From positions 1 through 64,000 of the forward strand of contig JAPEUQ010000013.1 in NCBI GenBank assembly GCA_027946365.1: DNA of 64,000 nucleotides. Reading direction: 5' to 3'. A program made the translations under genes and the position numbers. The notes beneath the pieces were generated by a model. That model worked only from the letters and a program-made list of their open reading frames with translations, made no database searches and had not been told where the DNA came from. This DNA is from Kalmusia sp. IMI 367209. Its lineage: Eukaryota; Ascomycota; Dothideomycetes; Pleosporales; Didymosphaeriaceae. Shown piece after piece: positions 14,936 through 25,899 of this stretch (position 1 is its first letter; each line of letters begins with the position of its first letter).

Positions 14936-16166
14936 TACTGCTGCTAACCTCTTCATCAATAATAATATATAGAAAATAGTAGATAAATATTATTATATAG
15001 TTAATATAATAAGCCTAGCTCTCTAGATTCTATAGTTATATAAATAGCTACTAGTTAATTTTATTTATTTATATACTTTTTAGCTATCGCCTCATCTCGC
15101 GTGGCTGTAATAATAGTCCTTAAATATATTTCTCTATTAATTTATATACTATTTATACTACTAGCTAAAGCTTTAGTTTATTATAATCTAGTAGTCTAAT
15201 TGTATATATAAGATATATATAATTATAATTTAAAAAATGCTCTAGCTACTTAGTAAACTTCTACTAGTCTATTTAATTAATTATTATAACTTTAGTATTT
15301 ATAATTTATATTTATTATTCTTTCTTTTTTATATATCTATATACTTTACTAGAATCTTATCTACCTCCTCTTTATCTACCTAGGTGCTCTTCTACTATTA
15401 TCTAAATTAGATATACTAACTATAAAGTACTACTACTATTCTAAAGTAAAAAGAAAGACTATATCTTTATCTATTAATAGAGCGCGTCTAAGCTTATCTT
15501 AAATAATAGACTATATTTATTATAGTATATATATATCTTATCCTTATTTTAAGTAAGATAGTTATATTTTAGCTACTTATACTAGAATCTATTTAGTGGC
15601 TCTCCTAGTATTTATATTAGTAGCCTACTAAATACTAGTAGCTTAACCTTATTAGGCTTCTATATCTTATAGTATATATAACTTTAAATAAATTTCCTCC
15701 TTTCTTTTACTAATATATTATATTTTTATAAGAGATATATATTAAGATTCTTTATACTAGTCTAATACTCCCTATAGTAGAATATATAGTATATTAGAGT
15801 ATATATAATATATACTAATATTTAGACTTATATTAAGTTATATTCTACCTGGCGTATATTACTATAGATAATTTAATTATATATTTAATAATATTAGTAG
15901 TATATATACTACTTTATTAGTATTATCTACGCTACTTAATATAGAAGCTTAGATATTCTAGTAGAACTCTATTATAAGCCCTATCTATAAGATATAGCCT
16001 AATATTATACTACCATGATAAAGTTTTAGGGCTATAAGATAGTAAACTAGTATAAAATATTATATTAAAATATATTAAGTTAAAAAAATAATAAAAATAG
16101 CTAGGAAATTTAAATATTTCTATCCCTTAATATTTCGTGATTCTGCCCTTTAAATTACTAAATTAG

Positions 16167-16194
16167 TTAACCCTAACCCTAACGCTAAGCCTAA
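16167..16194 (+). other. Short telomere-like run (CCCTAA variants)
   Basis: The sequence TTAACCCTAACCCTAA followed by CGCTAAGCCTAA gives two perfect and two variant copies of the CCCTAA hexamer, the C-rich strand of the TTAGGG telomere repeat used by most filamentous fungi. It is only four units long, lies inside the AT block about 600 bases from its right edge, and could be chance or a relic of an ancient chromosome-end event. Confidence 0.4.
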
Positions 16195-16800
16195 TTAAAC
16201 TTGGGCCTAACCTAGGCCTACTAGAGTATAATGGTTAGGTAATAGTTATAGATAGATATATATTTATATTAAAACTCATACTAGCACTAAGCAATCAATC
16301 TATTTATAATAGTTAGCTACTATAGATTAGAGATAACTAATAGATAAGAGCTACAAATACTAAAACTTATAAATAAAAGGGCTTAAAGATAGCTTATAGA
16401 GTTACTAACTAAACTTAATAAGTTAATATTAGGATATAAAGACCTAGAAGAATAGAAGTTAATTAAGATAATATAAATAAAATTAGTATCCCTAAGTAAT
16501 ACTTTACTTAGGATAAATATTCTTCTACGTTAGCTAGAATAGCTAAATTAGCATTAATATATAGAAAACAATAGTACTAAAAGACTATAGAAGAGCTAAA
16601 GATATATAAATAGTAGAGATATTTAAGAGGATACTTATAAGGAGAATCTAGATATACTAGTTAGTTTAAATAATCTTATATAAAAGACTCTATAGATTCT
16701 ATAAATAAATCCTATAGAGCTAGAGCTATAGACTCTATATATTAATCCTATAGAGCCCTTAGAACCTTACAACCCTACACGCCCTCATTTCCTACTTAAC

Positions 16801-17235
16801 CCCTTTATGACAGCCTCACGGCCGCCTCGTTACATGCAAGGTAAAAGTTATTTATCATTCACCTTTACTTAAAATTCTAATAATTCGTCATGAGGAGTTT
16901 CTAGGTTATTTTTAACTGGATTGCGCTTCATCCGCTTCTGGAATCATGATAAAATCGGTTACTATAAATGTCGTGATCTTGAGACTTTATACAATTTCGA
17001 CTATTGGATTCAAAAAATGCTACAGGCTATACGCTTCTCGAACGCAATGTCTTGTCTTCTGACGACGGTGTACTTATCAAGAGAACAAGGGTCTTCTGAC
17101 CTGTAAATAGCCACTGAAGTCCTAGAGAGGCGCAGGCTACATGATACAATGCTTGCTTATCCATAAGAAATCTATGTTCTTTGGGAACCAGTTGTTTCTT
17201 CACTAAACACCAACGCGACATCTGTACTCCTCTCC
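16801..17235. other. Intergenic transition from AT block to gene space
   Basis: Base composition returns to about half GC and CpA/TpG dinucleotides reappear. It contains the downstream flank of the Sec14-like gene. The two short open frames that overlap here on opposite strands have no recognisable domain, and I see no gene. Confidence 0.6.
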
Positions 17236-18315
17236 CTATCTTCGACCACCTTGCTTCTCCCTCAAACTCCCATTCTCGCTACCGATTAGAAAAGCAACAG
17301 GTCCTTCACCTTCATCCATCCATTTGATGGGTCCCACCGGGAGCCTCTGCGCACCATCCCACCGCAACTTCTCCTTGACCTCCCTTCTCAATTCCGGGGA
17401 CATACCATGGCTCCACTCAAGCTCTCCGCCCCATCTCTTTGGTATGCTATCAATCTCAATATGCTCCTGTAACGTCTGCAAGACCTCTCCAGCAGACAAA
17501 AACACAATCTTCTCAGCCGTGCCAGCCTCAATCCAAGGCTTAATCCACTTCCACGCTGCAGGGAAGAAAGCCGGCGCATTCATAACAAACACACGACTCA
17601 GCACCTCTGGATACGATGTCGCCAGAATCCGACTCGTCTCCTGCGCGTACTTCTTCACGCCCCACGCCTGCTTAAAACCCAGCGATGAGGCATCCACAAG
17701 ATACAAGCAATTGATCACCGGCCCATCTGCGGTATCGCCCTTGATTTTATCAGCTAATGGCAGCACGAATCGCGTCAGGAAGTCGTGCACAGCGAGCATG
17801 TGCTTCGTGCCTACGCCTTCTTCTCTGCCTTGGTTGGGCGCATTGTACTTTGCTAACGTGTCGCCGTCCAGATGCGCGACGTCGAAGAAGAGGACTGGTA
17901 AGCCGCGCTTAGAGAAACGGCCTGTCCAGTGCGGGTACAGTTTGCGGGCTTCCTCGAAGTCCTGGATGGGGATCTGGTCGTAGAAGTCTAGGATGTTAGT
18001 CGAAGTGCGGAGGTCGAGTGCTTCTTTGAACTGGGTGTATGCGCCTTGGACGTCGAATTTCCGGGCGCGGAGGAAGCGGCTCGGAGCACGTTAGCATTAT
18101 GAGTATGGTGCTTAGGCTGGGATTACAAACAGGAGTGTGGATGGGTCATTTATCCCCGAATTAATTTCTTGTTTGTCTAGGCCAGTAGGCCAGTCTAGTA
18201 GATGCTCGTTCTCGCATTTTTCTACAAATGTCTTGAATGTTGCGGCTTCGTCGGCCGTTAGCGAGGACGGGATGGCACCCGTGAGCGCCTCCGCGCCTGA
18301 TCCTATTGCTCCCAT
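17236..18315 (-). CDS. Sec14-like CRAL-TRIO lipid-transfer protein, two exons
   Basis: Predicted phosphatidylinositol/phosphatidylcholine transfer protein of the Sec14 family, acting at Golgi and plasma-membrane interfaces. Exons are 18131-18315 and 17236-18079, with a 51-bp intron (donor GTTTGT, branch TGCTAAC, acceptor GAG) that restores the frame at STLL/RFLRARKFD. The product is 342 residues. The N-terminal CRAL-TRIO-N part has the hallmark LRFLRARKFDVQ at about residues 60-72. The lipid-binding domain follows from about residue 110, with LPVLFFDVAHLDG, GTKHMLAVHDFL, YLVDASSLGFKQ, and YPEVLSRVFVMNAPAFF, which corresponds to the YPE-x-LG-x-x-x-x-x-NAP core of Sec14. The start MGAIGSG is the only in-frame Met upstream of the domain. 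It looks intact although it is the first gene beside the AT block. Its exact lipid ligand cannot be told. Confidence 0.9.
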
Positions 18316-18789
18316 CTCTTATTCAGGACGATCCAGGTTGTAAGTTGTTCTCTCTGCTAGATATCGCAAAGCTTTTTGCGGTAATGTCCCAGATAAAGCG
18401 GACATTCAGGGGCCCCGATTAAGTAGTCTTATCGGAGTTTACTATTTTGGGACGCGATGGCCCCTTGAGGAGATGTTAGGAGCTTCCGTATTTGGTCTAG
18501 CCTTTCTTCGTCGTCTAAACCTCCAACTGTCGCTTTTAAACCCTAACTCCTACCCCAACGTAAACTCTACCAATTCATTTGTTAGCAGGTCTTTCTACAC
18601 GAAATACCATAGTAAGGTTGCGCTTAATGTCTACACTATTACCTACTCACTGGATTGGAAGATAGGCTTGTATTCAGCCTCCCGAGGCTGCACCTGTAAT
18701 GCAAGAAGCGCCACAGTATCCTTATAGCTTAAACTAAATCCTCACCTCGCAGCATCTAATAAAACTATTCTTGTCAGATTTTAATTTTG
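18316..18789. other. Intergenic, no gene seen
   Basis: Upstream region of the Sec14-like gene and the approach to an AT-rich patch. An 84-codon open frame at 18473-18727 (+) has no recognisable domain and is probably spurious. No promoter motif stands out. Confidence 0.5.
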
Positions 18790-19375
18790 ACGAGTAATAT
18801 CCCACTCAATCATCATCATAATGTTTAAGATTAATCTATCATGTAACTTCTTTATATACTATTCTATAAGCTTTATATTATGCATCTTCTTTATCACTAA
18901 TACCTAGATGGGTCTTACTCTTTTTCTTTCGCTTTATCTTGACACATACTAGAGTAAACTAAATAAATAAACGTGTTAATCTCAGCTATACTATATTCTT
19001 AATATTTAATTTTACTAAACCCTTTATATAATATAGAGTAGAAGTACTATAAGATTATATATTATCCTTAGGCTTTATAGCCCACCCATTTCCTAATATA
19101 GTGCTTAAGAATATACTTAGTATATTTATTTTTCTACTTGATTAATAATTTTTAGCTTTCTTACTACTCTAGTATATCTTTCTAGTCTCTTACTATTAAC
19201 TTTATCTAGTTTCCTATAACTATAACCTAATATCGTATATATATTTATAGATGAGGTATAATTAGACTAAGTTAATATATTTCTATATATAGGAGTTATA
19301 TTGCCTAAATATAATATCTATTACATTAATCTAACCTTTACGCGTATATGAAGTCATACCTTTAAGCCTTAGGTT
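18790..19375. repeat. Small AT-rich RIP-like patch
   Basis: About 550 bases with the same TA-rich, CA/TG-poor character as the large AT block, with ordinary sequence on both sides. It is probably a separate RIP-mutated repeat insertion. No protein motif could be read in it. It directly abuts the truncated membrane-protein fragment that follows, so the insertion may have destroyed the front of that gene. Confidence 0.7.
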
Positions 19376-19378
19376 AGC

Positions 19379-19637
19379 ACTAAGCCTTTTTATTACGCTC
19401 ACAGCCAATTGTCCAACAGCTTATATACGCATTACTTGGAACTGGTCGGGTGGACGGATCTGCCTTCTCCCAGCCTCATGTTTCTCGCGACCGGGGCGCC
19501 CGTAATCAAAGAGTGGGTACTAGTTAGCCTTTCACTTTACCGTGGTGGTTACTGACCAGATCTTGTTTTACGGTACTTTGTTTACGGTGGTCTTCTTCTT
19601 CCTCTTGCCCGGGGCCGTGGTATGGGACCTGCAATAG
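19379..19637 (+). pseudogene. C-terminal remnant of an unidentified membrane protein
   Basis: Two segments make a clean coding end. The first, 19379-19516, includes YLELVGWTDLPSPSLMFLA and ends ...APVIKEW. A possible 43-bp intron follows (GTACTA ... TGACCAG, 19517-19559). The second, 19560-19637, reads ILFYGTLFTVVFFFLLPGA and ends VVWDLQ then TAG. The last segment is a typical hydrophobic transmembrane helix. Upstream the frame runs straight into RIP-like sequence with stops, so the start of the gene is missing. I do not recognise the family. The intron is short even for a fungus, so a frameshift without an intron is also possible. Confidence 0.35.
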
Positions 19638-19844
19638 GCGTAGAGCAGTCTCCCTAATTACTATCATAAGCGGTACATACGGGGCTAGAACCTTAATATT
19701 AGAAAAAGCTCATTCTTAACGAATAGATCTATCAAGTCGTACGGTATATAGTAGTAACAGAATTCATTAAGCATAGGAAACAGGATTTCGATCATCTTTA
19801 ACACATGTCGTTCTTTGGCCCCATGATCAGACGATAGTTCCCGT

Positions 19845-20399
19845 TTGGTAGGCTGTTGTGTGCGATCATGTATGATAACGAGATGCCGATTTTCCTTCTT
19901 TCCCGATCTGTTTCCGAAGACTAACGACTCGCTCAAATTCTTGCCTATTCTAACTATTCATCTAAGCGGTTACCTTCTTTATCATTATTCATACTGCATC
20001 ACTAGACGTTTACGACAAGCATGGCATGATTACGCAGCAAAGATCCCGGCATCGATCAAGAAGACAACTGAATCCAGTGTAAGAATCTTACGATGTGATG
20101 TCACCCGTAGTAACACAAATTATTCGCTCCCATTATCCTTTTTAAAAAAAGTATATGAGAATATAGATTCAAGTCATGAAAGTGGAGAACGTAAATCTTT
20201 GAGGGTGCCTTTGCTAATGATCATTCCGGATAATTTTACCCAGTCTATAAATACATGCCGAGGGATCTGGCGTAGAATACGTCAACTCGACTTGGGAACC
20301 ACCCGCAAATTCGTCATAGATCCTACGAAACGGCACATCTATCTTGAATCTCACGAACTGCAATCTAGCGGGTCATTGACTACCCAACTTTGTGGATAA
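19845..20399 (+). CDS. Hypothetical ORF, 184 residues, doubtful
   Basis: This is the longest open frame in the 19638-20854 interval. Its first 60-80 residues look like translated non-coding sequence; the second half is more protein-like (RVPLLMIIPDNF, RKFVIDPTKRHIYLESHEL) but matches no family I know. It has no signal peptide, no clear domain and no intron signals. It may be part of a decayed gene or a chance frame. The rest of 19638-20854 shows nothing I can assign. Confidence 0.2.
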   Translation: MVGCCVRSCMITRCRFSFFPDLFPKTNDSLKFLPILTIHLSGYLLYHYSYCITRRLRQAWHDYAAKIPASIKKTTESSVRILRCDVTRSNTNYSLPLSFLKKVYENIDSSHESGERKSLRVPLLMIIPDNFTQSINTCRGIWRRIRQLDLGTTRKFVIDPTKRHIYLESHELQSSGSLTTQLCG

Positions 20400-20854
20400 T
20401 AATGCCTCGACTTCACAGACAATATGCTTAGAGACGGTCTCGCGATGTATTGGAAGCATCATAGCATTGACCACGGCAGAAGACTTGACTTGTTTATCTA
20501 ATAGATTACACTATACAACTCCGATGCAATCTGCAGTTGTAGGGAAGCGATGATAAACTTCACAATCTCAAGAGGGACATCTGGATGTTATAGGAAGTTT
20601 CTTGAGACCCTACCATGGTAAGGTAATCCTGACCTTGCCAGACGTGGTGTACGCTCTCATGGGTAACGGGAGGAAATTTAGACTAATATTTGGGCAGATG
20701 CTCGTCACCTACTATTTTCGAAGTGCTATCTCAGTCGTATAAAGCAGAGAAAAGTCTACCATTGAATTCGAAACCATGTCTTTCATGTTCCTACATAACA
20801 CAAAAAGTAGATGTATCATGATAGTCTAACGACTATACTATATTGTAGGTTTCC

Positions 20855-21741
20855 ATGCTTGCCCGATATAACACGACTCCACCCCAACGGAGATACTCGA
20901 GAGTTGTACGCAAAGTTATCACTGGTATTCAGGTGTCAACTGGGAGTTTTTTAGATACCACCATTTTTTTCAGTATTGCAGTGCTTATCGCTGCCGTTCA
21001 TAGCCATGGCCAGGCGTTCAAGGATGTTAAAAAGCTCGGAGACAATAAGTCAGCTAGTGCATTAATACTAGAAATGATTGTATCACTATATTTGATCTCC
21101 CCGGCAACTGTCCTACATTCGAGCACGACGAGACACTTGGGGCGAAAGAAGGGCCGTGCAGCTGTTTTGATACTAATCGCCGCTCTCATAAAGACCTCGT
21201 TCGCTCTTTTTCTTGCTGTATGATCTAGTCTGGTGATTGAGGCTTTCAGAGACTATGTTCAGCTATATGATGGAGACCCTGGGGTAATATATGCTTTTTA
21301 AATTGACGAGAACAAAAAGGAAGATGGTGACGTTGGAACAGATCACCAAACCCTCTGGGAGGCAGCATGCACCGATATGCGAGTTCGCAACATCTGCAAG
21401 ATACCGTGGCTCGACCCCGAGCGTCACAATCTCTTCAAGAGCCTTCATAAACACTAGTCGCTGATGTCAGGAGTGCTTGCCTTGGTCCCCATGTAGTTGG
21501 TCTCCAGATCACAAGAGACCGAATCAATGTGAATTCCGGAGGTATGGATAAGGACCACGGATGGACTTTCGGACGATGCGTCGCGTTAGCAACCCGGGAT
21601 TCTGTTATTTTCGAGTGGCCATATATCTCCCAACAAGGTCCTGAGCGAGCGCTAAGTGGACTGACGACAGATCGCTATCAGGTCTTCAGGAAAGATAGCC
21701 TCCCAGGAGAAAGGAAGATGGAGGATCATGAGCCATCTTCG
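20855..21741 (+). pseudogene. Decayed polytopic membrane protein of a fungal family
   Basis: The first part, 20855-21223, reads TTIFFSIAVLIAAVHSHGQ and later LIAALIKTSFALFLAV, two hydrophobic helices separated by a loop, as in a widespread uncharacterised family of fungal multi-pass membrane proteins. Another frame then reads QTLWEAACTDMRVRN and NLFKSLHKH, followed by a helix with TAG at 21494-21496 where Trp is expected (VPM-stop-LV). A third frame from 21529 gives GWTFGRCVALATRD, then VIFEWPYI and GPERALSG, like the C-terminal helix and cytoplasmic tail of the same family. The frame changes and stops make it a pseudogene. Start and family name are uncertain. Confidence 0.5.
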
Positions 21742-22088
21742 TGAGCTCGTTTCTCAAGAGATACAGCTCACTCATTGTGTACTGGGCTCGTTCGAGTGAG
21801 TACTCACTGAGAATGTCCCTTGGTATGGTGTTCAGTTGTTAGGTACACATCAGTAAAATATCTCACCATCACTCCTAGCCCTGGGCTCTCATATGAGATG
21901 GTACCACAAAAACCTACGCTCCATGAGTCTAGTCTTTACCACGTTGACCACGCTAGTTGGTAAATATTTACAAAATAACTAGTAGATTCCGAGCTGACAA
22001 GTCTTTCAAATCACAACATATCTCCATGCTCCCAGCCTAGAAAGCGCATTCCGATCGAGACCAATGCTGACTTCACGTTGAACGCTCC
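21742..22088. other. Intergenic, no gene seen
   Basis: The 3' flank of the carboxylesterase gene. Stops occur in all frames and no motif is recognised. Confidence 0.5.
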
Positions 22089-23705
22089 TCATGGAAAAGG
22101 ATCATATTCCCGTAGTCCCTGACATACTCCATCTACATCGACACCATTTATATGCTGCGATACTTTACCGTTGGCGCCGAAGCGAATGAGATCTCCACCA
22201 TGAAGATCACTTGCAACCAGCGGCATCCAGCCCATCGCCTTCTGTGGGCCGTGATAGGGATCTTTGACGAAGGCGAGAACGTGATCTTGCATCGATTGAC
22301 TAACCTCGGCTTCAAACTTGGTGGCATTGGCTATGCCATCTAGAAGATCATATGTCCCAAAGGCCATGGGTATATCGCTGGCATGGTACGCACCGAGCCA
22401 CTTGTAAACGTTCAAGTTGGGAAATGTACCCGCATGCTGGAAACGGAAAACGGGCACATCCGCACCCATTCGATTTCGATAAACGGTGGAGTTGAATGTC
22501 GCACACACAAAGGCAATGTCCCCGGTTGTGACCGATGGCTGGTACGGGCCCTCGGACAGGTTTTGGGCCGGCCATGGAACCAGCGACGAGAACTCATTAG
22601 CCGCATTCGACATGATGACTGGCGCACGCGCGATCTTGCCTGCCTCAGAGCGTGCATTGTAATCAGTGAACACGATACGATCGTCGGGTATCAAGCTAAA
22701 GGTTAAAGCTGGCGTCTCACCCCGGTCACCGTACTGTCCGATAAAATTTTCAATCAGCGCGAAAGGTACTTGGCGCATGCAGTCCAGCTCCGCCGCACTG
22801 CTCTCGTCCTCATCGCCACTGGAAGGCGAGTTGCACCCAACATGGCGGGCCACGAAGCTGAAGTTGGAATGCGTTGGGTCCTGTTTAAGCGATCCTGCGA
22901 AGATTGTCCCTGAATTCAACCAGTAAGCCTGTGCGATGGGATCCTCGTGGAAAGCATAGGCATGTACATCAGCGCTGAGAGCGCCAGCCGAACGTCCCCA
23001 CTGCGTGATGCGTTTTGGGTCGCCGCCAAAGGCCGCAATATTATCGCGGACCCATTCGAGTGCGGCTCGCTGGTCGAGGATTCCAAGGTTCTGGTGGCCA
23101 TCCGCCAGCCCGCGGGCATTGGGGAAGCCAAATATGTTGAGGCGGTAGTTGATAGTGACGACAATATGTGACTGCGACCGCTCCACCCATGACGTCGGCA
23201 TCTGCCAAGGAATATCGATACCACCGATTACAAGGCCGCCCCCAGTCATAAAGAAGAGCACTGGGAGGGTGGCATTGGATAGCAGTGCTGCTCCGCTCGG
23301 CGTCCATACTGCTAGGTACAGGCAATCCTCGGACGTAGCCTCACCCACTAGCCCTGACGAGTCATTCTGGTTGCCATTATAGATTAGGTTGCCCTTGGTC
23401 AGGTTCTTGTTCCACATAGATTCTACCGCCGTTACGAACTGCGGGCACGAGGGCGGAAAGCGCCACGCATAATGATGCTCGCTTGGCGGCGACGAAAGCT
23501 TCTGCGGCGGCAGGAAGCGACGCGACGACACAGGCGGCTTCGCGAAAGGAATGGTGCGGAATTGGCGGGTATTAGGAAACTTGGGATCGATAAGTCCCGT
23601 AAAAGTGCCCGTGGAAGTTCGGACGGTGAGCAGGTCGGAGGTAGAGTATTTGGCTAAGACGTCGTTGGTTGCAAGAGCGAGGAGGGACAAGATCGAGAGC
23701 TTCAT
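22089..23705 (-). CDS. Secreted type-B carboxylesterase (alpha/beta hydrolase)
   Basis: The protein has 538 residues and no intron. Residues 1-18 (MKLSILSLLALATNDVLA) form a signal peptide, so the enzyme should be secreted. The family hydrolyses carboxylic esters and includes cholinesterases, lipases and fungal sterol or feruloyl esterases. Visible marks are the EDCLYL block (126-131), the oxyanion segment GGGLVIGG (155-162), NLGILDQRAALEWVRDNI (206-223), AFGGDP (225-230), the nucleophile elbow WGRSAGA with Ser239, the probable acid Glu371 in NAANEFSS, and His441 in YHASDIP. The residue before the catalytic Ser is Arg instead of the usual Glu (GRSAG, not GESAG), which is unusual. Several N-x-S/T sites fit secretion. 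It is flanked on both sides by decayed genes but itself has no disruption. Substrate unknown. Confidence 0.9.
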   Translation of the reverse strand: MKLSILSLLALATNDVLAKYSTSDLLTVRTSTGTFTGLIDPKFPNTRQFRTIPFAKPPVSSRRFLPPQKLSSPPSEHHYAWRFPPSCPQFVTAVESMWNKNLTKGNLIYNGNQNDSSGLVGEATSEDCLYLAVWTPSGAALLSNATLPVLFFMTGGGLVIGGIDIPWQMPTSWVERSQSHIVVTINYRLNIFGFPNARGLADGHQNLGILDQRAALEWVRDNIAAFGGDPKRITQWGRSAGALSADVHAYAFHEDPIAQAYWLNSGTIFAGSLKQDPTHSNFSFVARHVGCNSPSSGDEDESSAAELDCMRQVPFALIENFIGQYGDRGETPALTFSLIPDDRIVFTDYNARSEAGKIARAPVIMSNAANEFSSLVPWPAQNLSEGPYQPSVTTGDIAFVCATFNSTVYRNRMGADVPVFRFQHAGTFPNLNVYKWLGAYHASDIPMAFGTYDLLDGIANATKFEAEVSQSMQDHVLAFVKDPYHGPQKAMGWMPLVASDLHGGDLIRFGANGKVSQHINGVDVDGVCQGLREYDPFP

Positions 23706-25899
23706 GTTGGGCAGCGTGTGGGCGTCGAGGCACTGCCTTTAATCCCCAAGAGGTCCAATGCAATTAGAAATTCGTCGTATGTCCATGGTGTCGGTGCATT
23801 GCATCACTTTAAATGCCGAGTAGGATCGATCATCCAAAAGGCCCCCAATTTCTAACCATCCTTGCTGCTACTAAGTGTATACTTAACCAGCAGGTGCGGG
23901 TGTCTAGCGTTCTTTTCTGCAGGGTACTTGGCCTATCAATATATCTGCAAGCTATCATTGACCGTCTATCGAAGGATTCCAATACGAATGACGGTGGAAA
24001 AGGCGCGTTTATGGCCTGTTAGAGCTCATCAGCCAATCAAAAGTTGACCGGCATGTTGCTGGTCACGCTAGCGGCCCGAAGTGGCTCATTGCTTGTATAC
24101 ACGTCGGATAAGATCCTTGTAGTGCTTACTTCGCTTGTAAAAGATAAGATACAGGAAGAAATGGCCGTGTTCCAATCGGATTGTTACGACTAAAACCTCG
24201 CAAGCTTAAAGCGCGGAGCCATCTCAATCAAAGCGAATACCTCCATGTACGTATTATATCCCGCACACAGTTTCGCCAACATGATGTCAATTCCGGATGT
24301 CGATATTTAGAATCACTCGGCTTTTCCCTTCTGTTCATGCTCGTGCAATTACCTTTGGAGCCATACTTTCAGCTGTCGAATGAAAGACTGTCAATTCTGT
24401 CAACAGCATCTTCTAAGCAATGTAAGGCATTTCTTACGCATATTTAGTATTTAATCCCTTGAATCAATTTTCCTCGATCGGCATGCAAGGTAGAGCCTAA
24501 TGAAACTTCGGCTGTTGATAATTTATCGAAATTTCGTTGGGAATCATTCTTGTTCTTGCTAGTGTGCCCATCATATAGAGTTAGCAGCTGCAATAGGCAC
24601 CAGAATAATAAAATAACCAAATCGGTTGACTTGCAAACGATATTGGCATGGGAAAATAGTTCTGGTAGTGGGCTACCGCAATGGGTAAGCGTCAGGGTAG
24701 AACGCATAAACTCATGGATGATTATATCGATACGTATGTCAGTGCCAAGCGAAGACTGGTCGCTCAATGGATTAGAGTACGAACGGATATTGATAATCTC
24801 GCGAGACACAGAATAGCCACCAAAGGTACCGACTACATTATCATGTCCAGGCTGATATCATCTCCAAGCAAGATTTGGTCGATTCGTTCCCATCGAACTC
24901 CGATTTTGGAGTCACCCTATCATCCTAGAGGGCAGGAGTGATAATATTGATGTGGGGGTAGGCGAATTTGTTGTGCAAGCTGAGGATGTTACAATTTGAC
25001 AGAGCTGATAAAGTTTGAACAAACGACGCTCTGGAATTGTTAGAATTAGTATTGATGCACGGAGGTGTCGATGGAAGACTACTATGGCACTAATACAAAC
25101 TTTCTTCACGGTATTCTGTCCTGACCTACGTAAACTTGTGGTGTCTGAATATTCTATACTATGCGAGAACAGTAACGTACCGTACGTTCCCTATTTTATT
25201 GATTCCCTCTATGTAGGTAAACTTTCTTAAGGTAGCATCAGACTATTAGTTTCAATAGTATGACAGTATCTCACTGATGCGGAGTTGTTTCCAGGGGTCG
25301 TTACTGCTAGTGTTATCGCGATGCCAAAACTGGCAACGCGAGAAAGGGCTCCATGCATGTAGTGCTTCTCAAGTGTAAAATATTTGTAGGAGAAAGGTCT
25401 CATTTTGCAATGGAATAGATGGAAGCATGGAGCTTTAGAAGGCTGTGCTGAGACAGAGAGCGGCGATAGTTGAACTCGGAAACCGTCAAAGCCGATAATT
25501 TTCGCCCAAGTTATTCAAGAGCCTCAGTTGGCGTAGGCAGTGAAGCTTATGGTACCACCCCAGACTAGGTAGCCATTAGGTCATGTGACGATGCTAAGGA
25601 CAGATTTTGCGCCAGGTGAGATCTTCCCAAGCTTTAGTTTTTTATCGTGTCGAAGGCCGAGGATCTCTCGTTGGCTCATCATGATCCACAAAATGTTCTT
25701 CACTAACCCCATTTATCAACGACAGGGACTCTGCATATTTTCAATACACGCGCAACAGAGGCCGTCGTAATTGTCTAGAGAACTTTCTCCAAGGCTTCGT
25801 CGATGAAGCTTGCTTAATGCCAGTCATGGGGAAAAATATTCTCAAGGATATAAGAACGAGCACCAAAATGAGGTCAACCAGAATGTGATACCCTTTATC
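23706..25899. other. Gene-free interval of about 2.2 kb
   Basis: Only short frames (under 125 codons) without recognisable domains. Composition is moderately AT-rich but CpA/TpG are present. It may hold the upstream region of the carboxylesterase near 23706-23900 and, toward the right end, the unreadable 5' part of the decayed P450. Nothing else can be supported. Confidence 0.5.

Larger units (their letters stand above)
1..16800. repeat. AT-rich block of RIP-mutated repeats
   Basis: The whole stretch is built of TA-rich sequence in which CA and TG dinucleotides are nearly absent, while TAG, CTA, AGG and CCT survive. Stops occur every few codons in all six frames and no gene-length frame exists. 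This is the classic product of repeat-induced point mutation (C->T at CpA on either strand) in ascomycete repeats. Recognisable content is a copia pol remnant at the left end, short minisatellites, pyrimidine tracts (for example about 7240-7460 and 9340-9420) and a few very short islands with normal dinucleotides. I see nothing that could be a live gene. The right edge at about 16800 is abrupt: CpA-containing sequence returns within tens of bases. The left edge lies outside the window. Confidence 0.93.

Noticed and set aside
14850..15000. Possible CRISPR-like spacing of short repeats
   Set aside because: The 9-base units are directly tandem without spacers and the genome is fungal.
17324..17983. 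219-codon open frame on the plus strand
   Set aside because: It is antisense to the Sec14-like coding exon, whose CRAL-TRIO motifs are on the minus strand.
24444..24809. 121-codon minus-strand frame
   Set aside because: No domain, no homologue recognised, and an equally long overlapping frame exists on the other strand.
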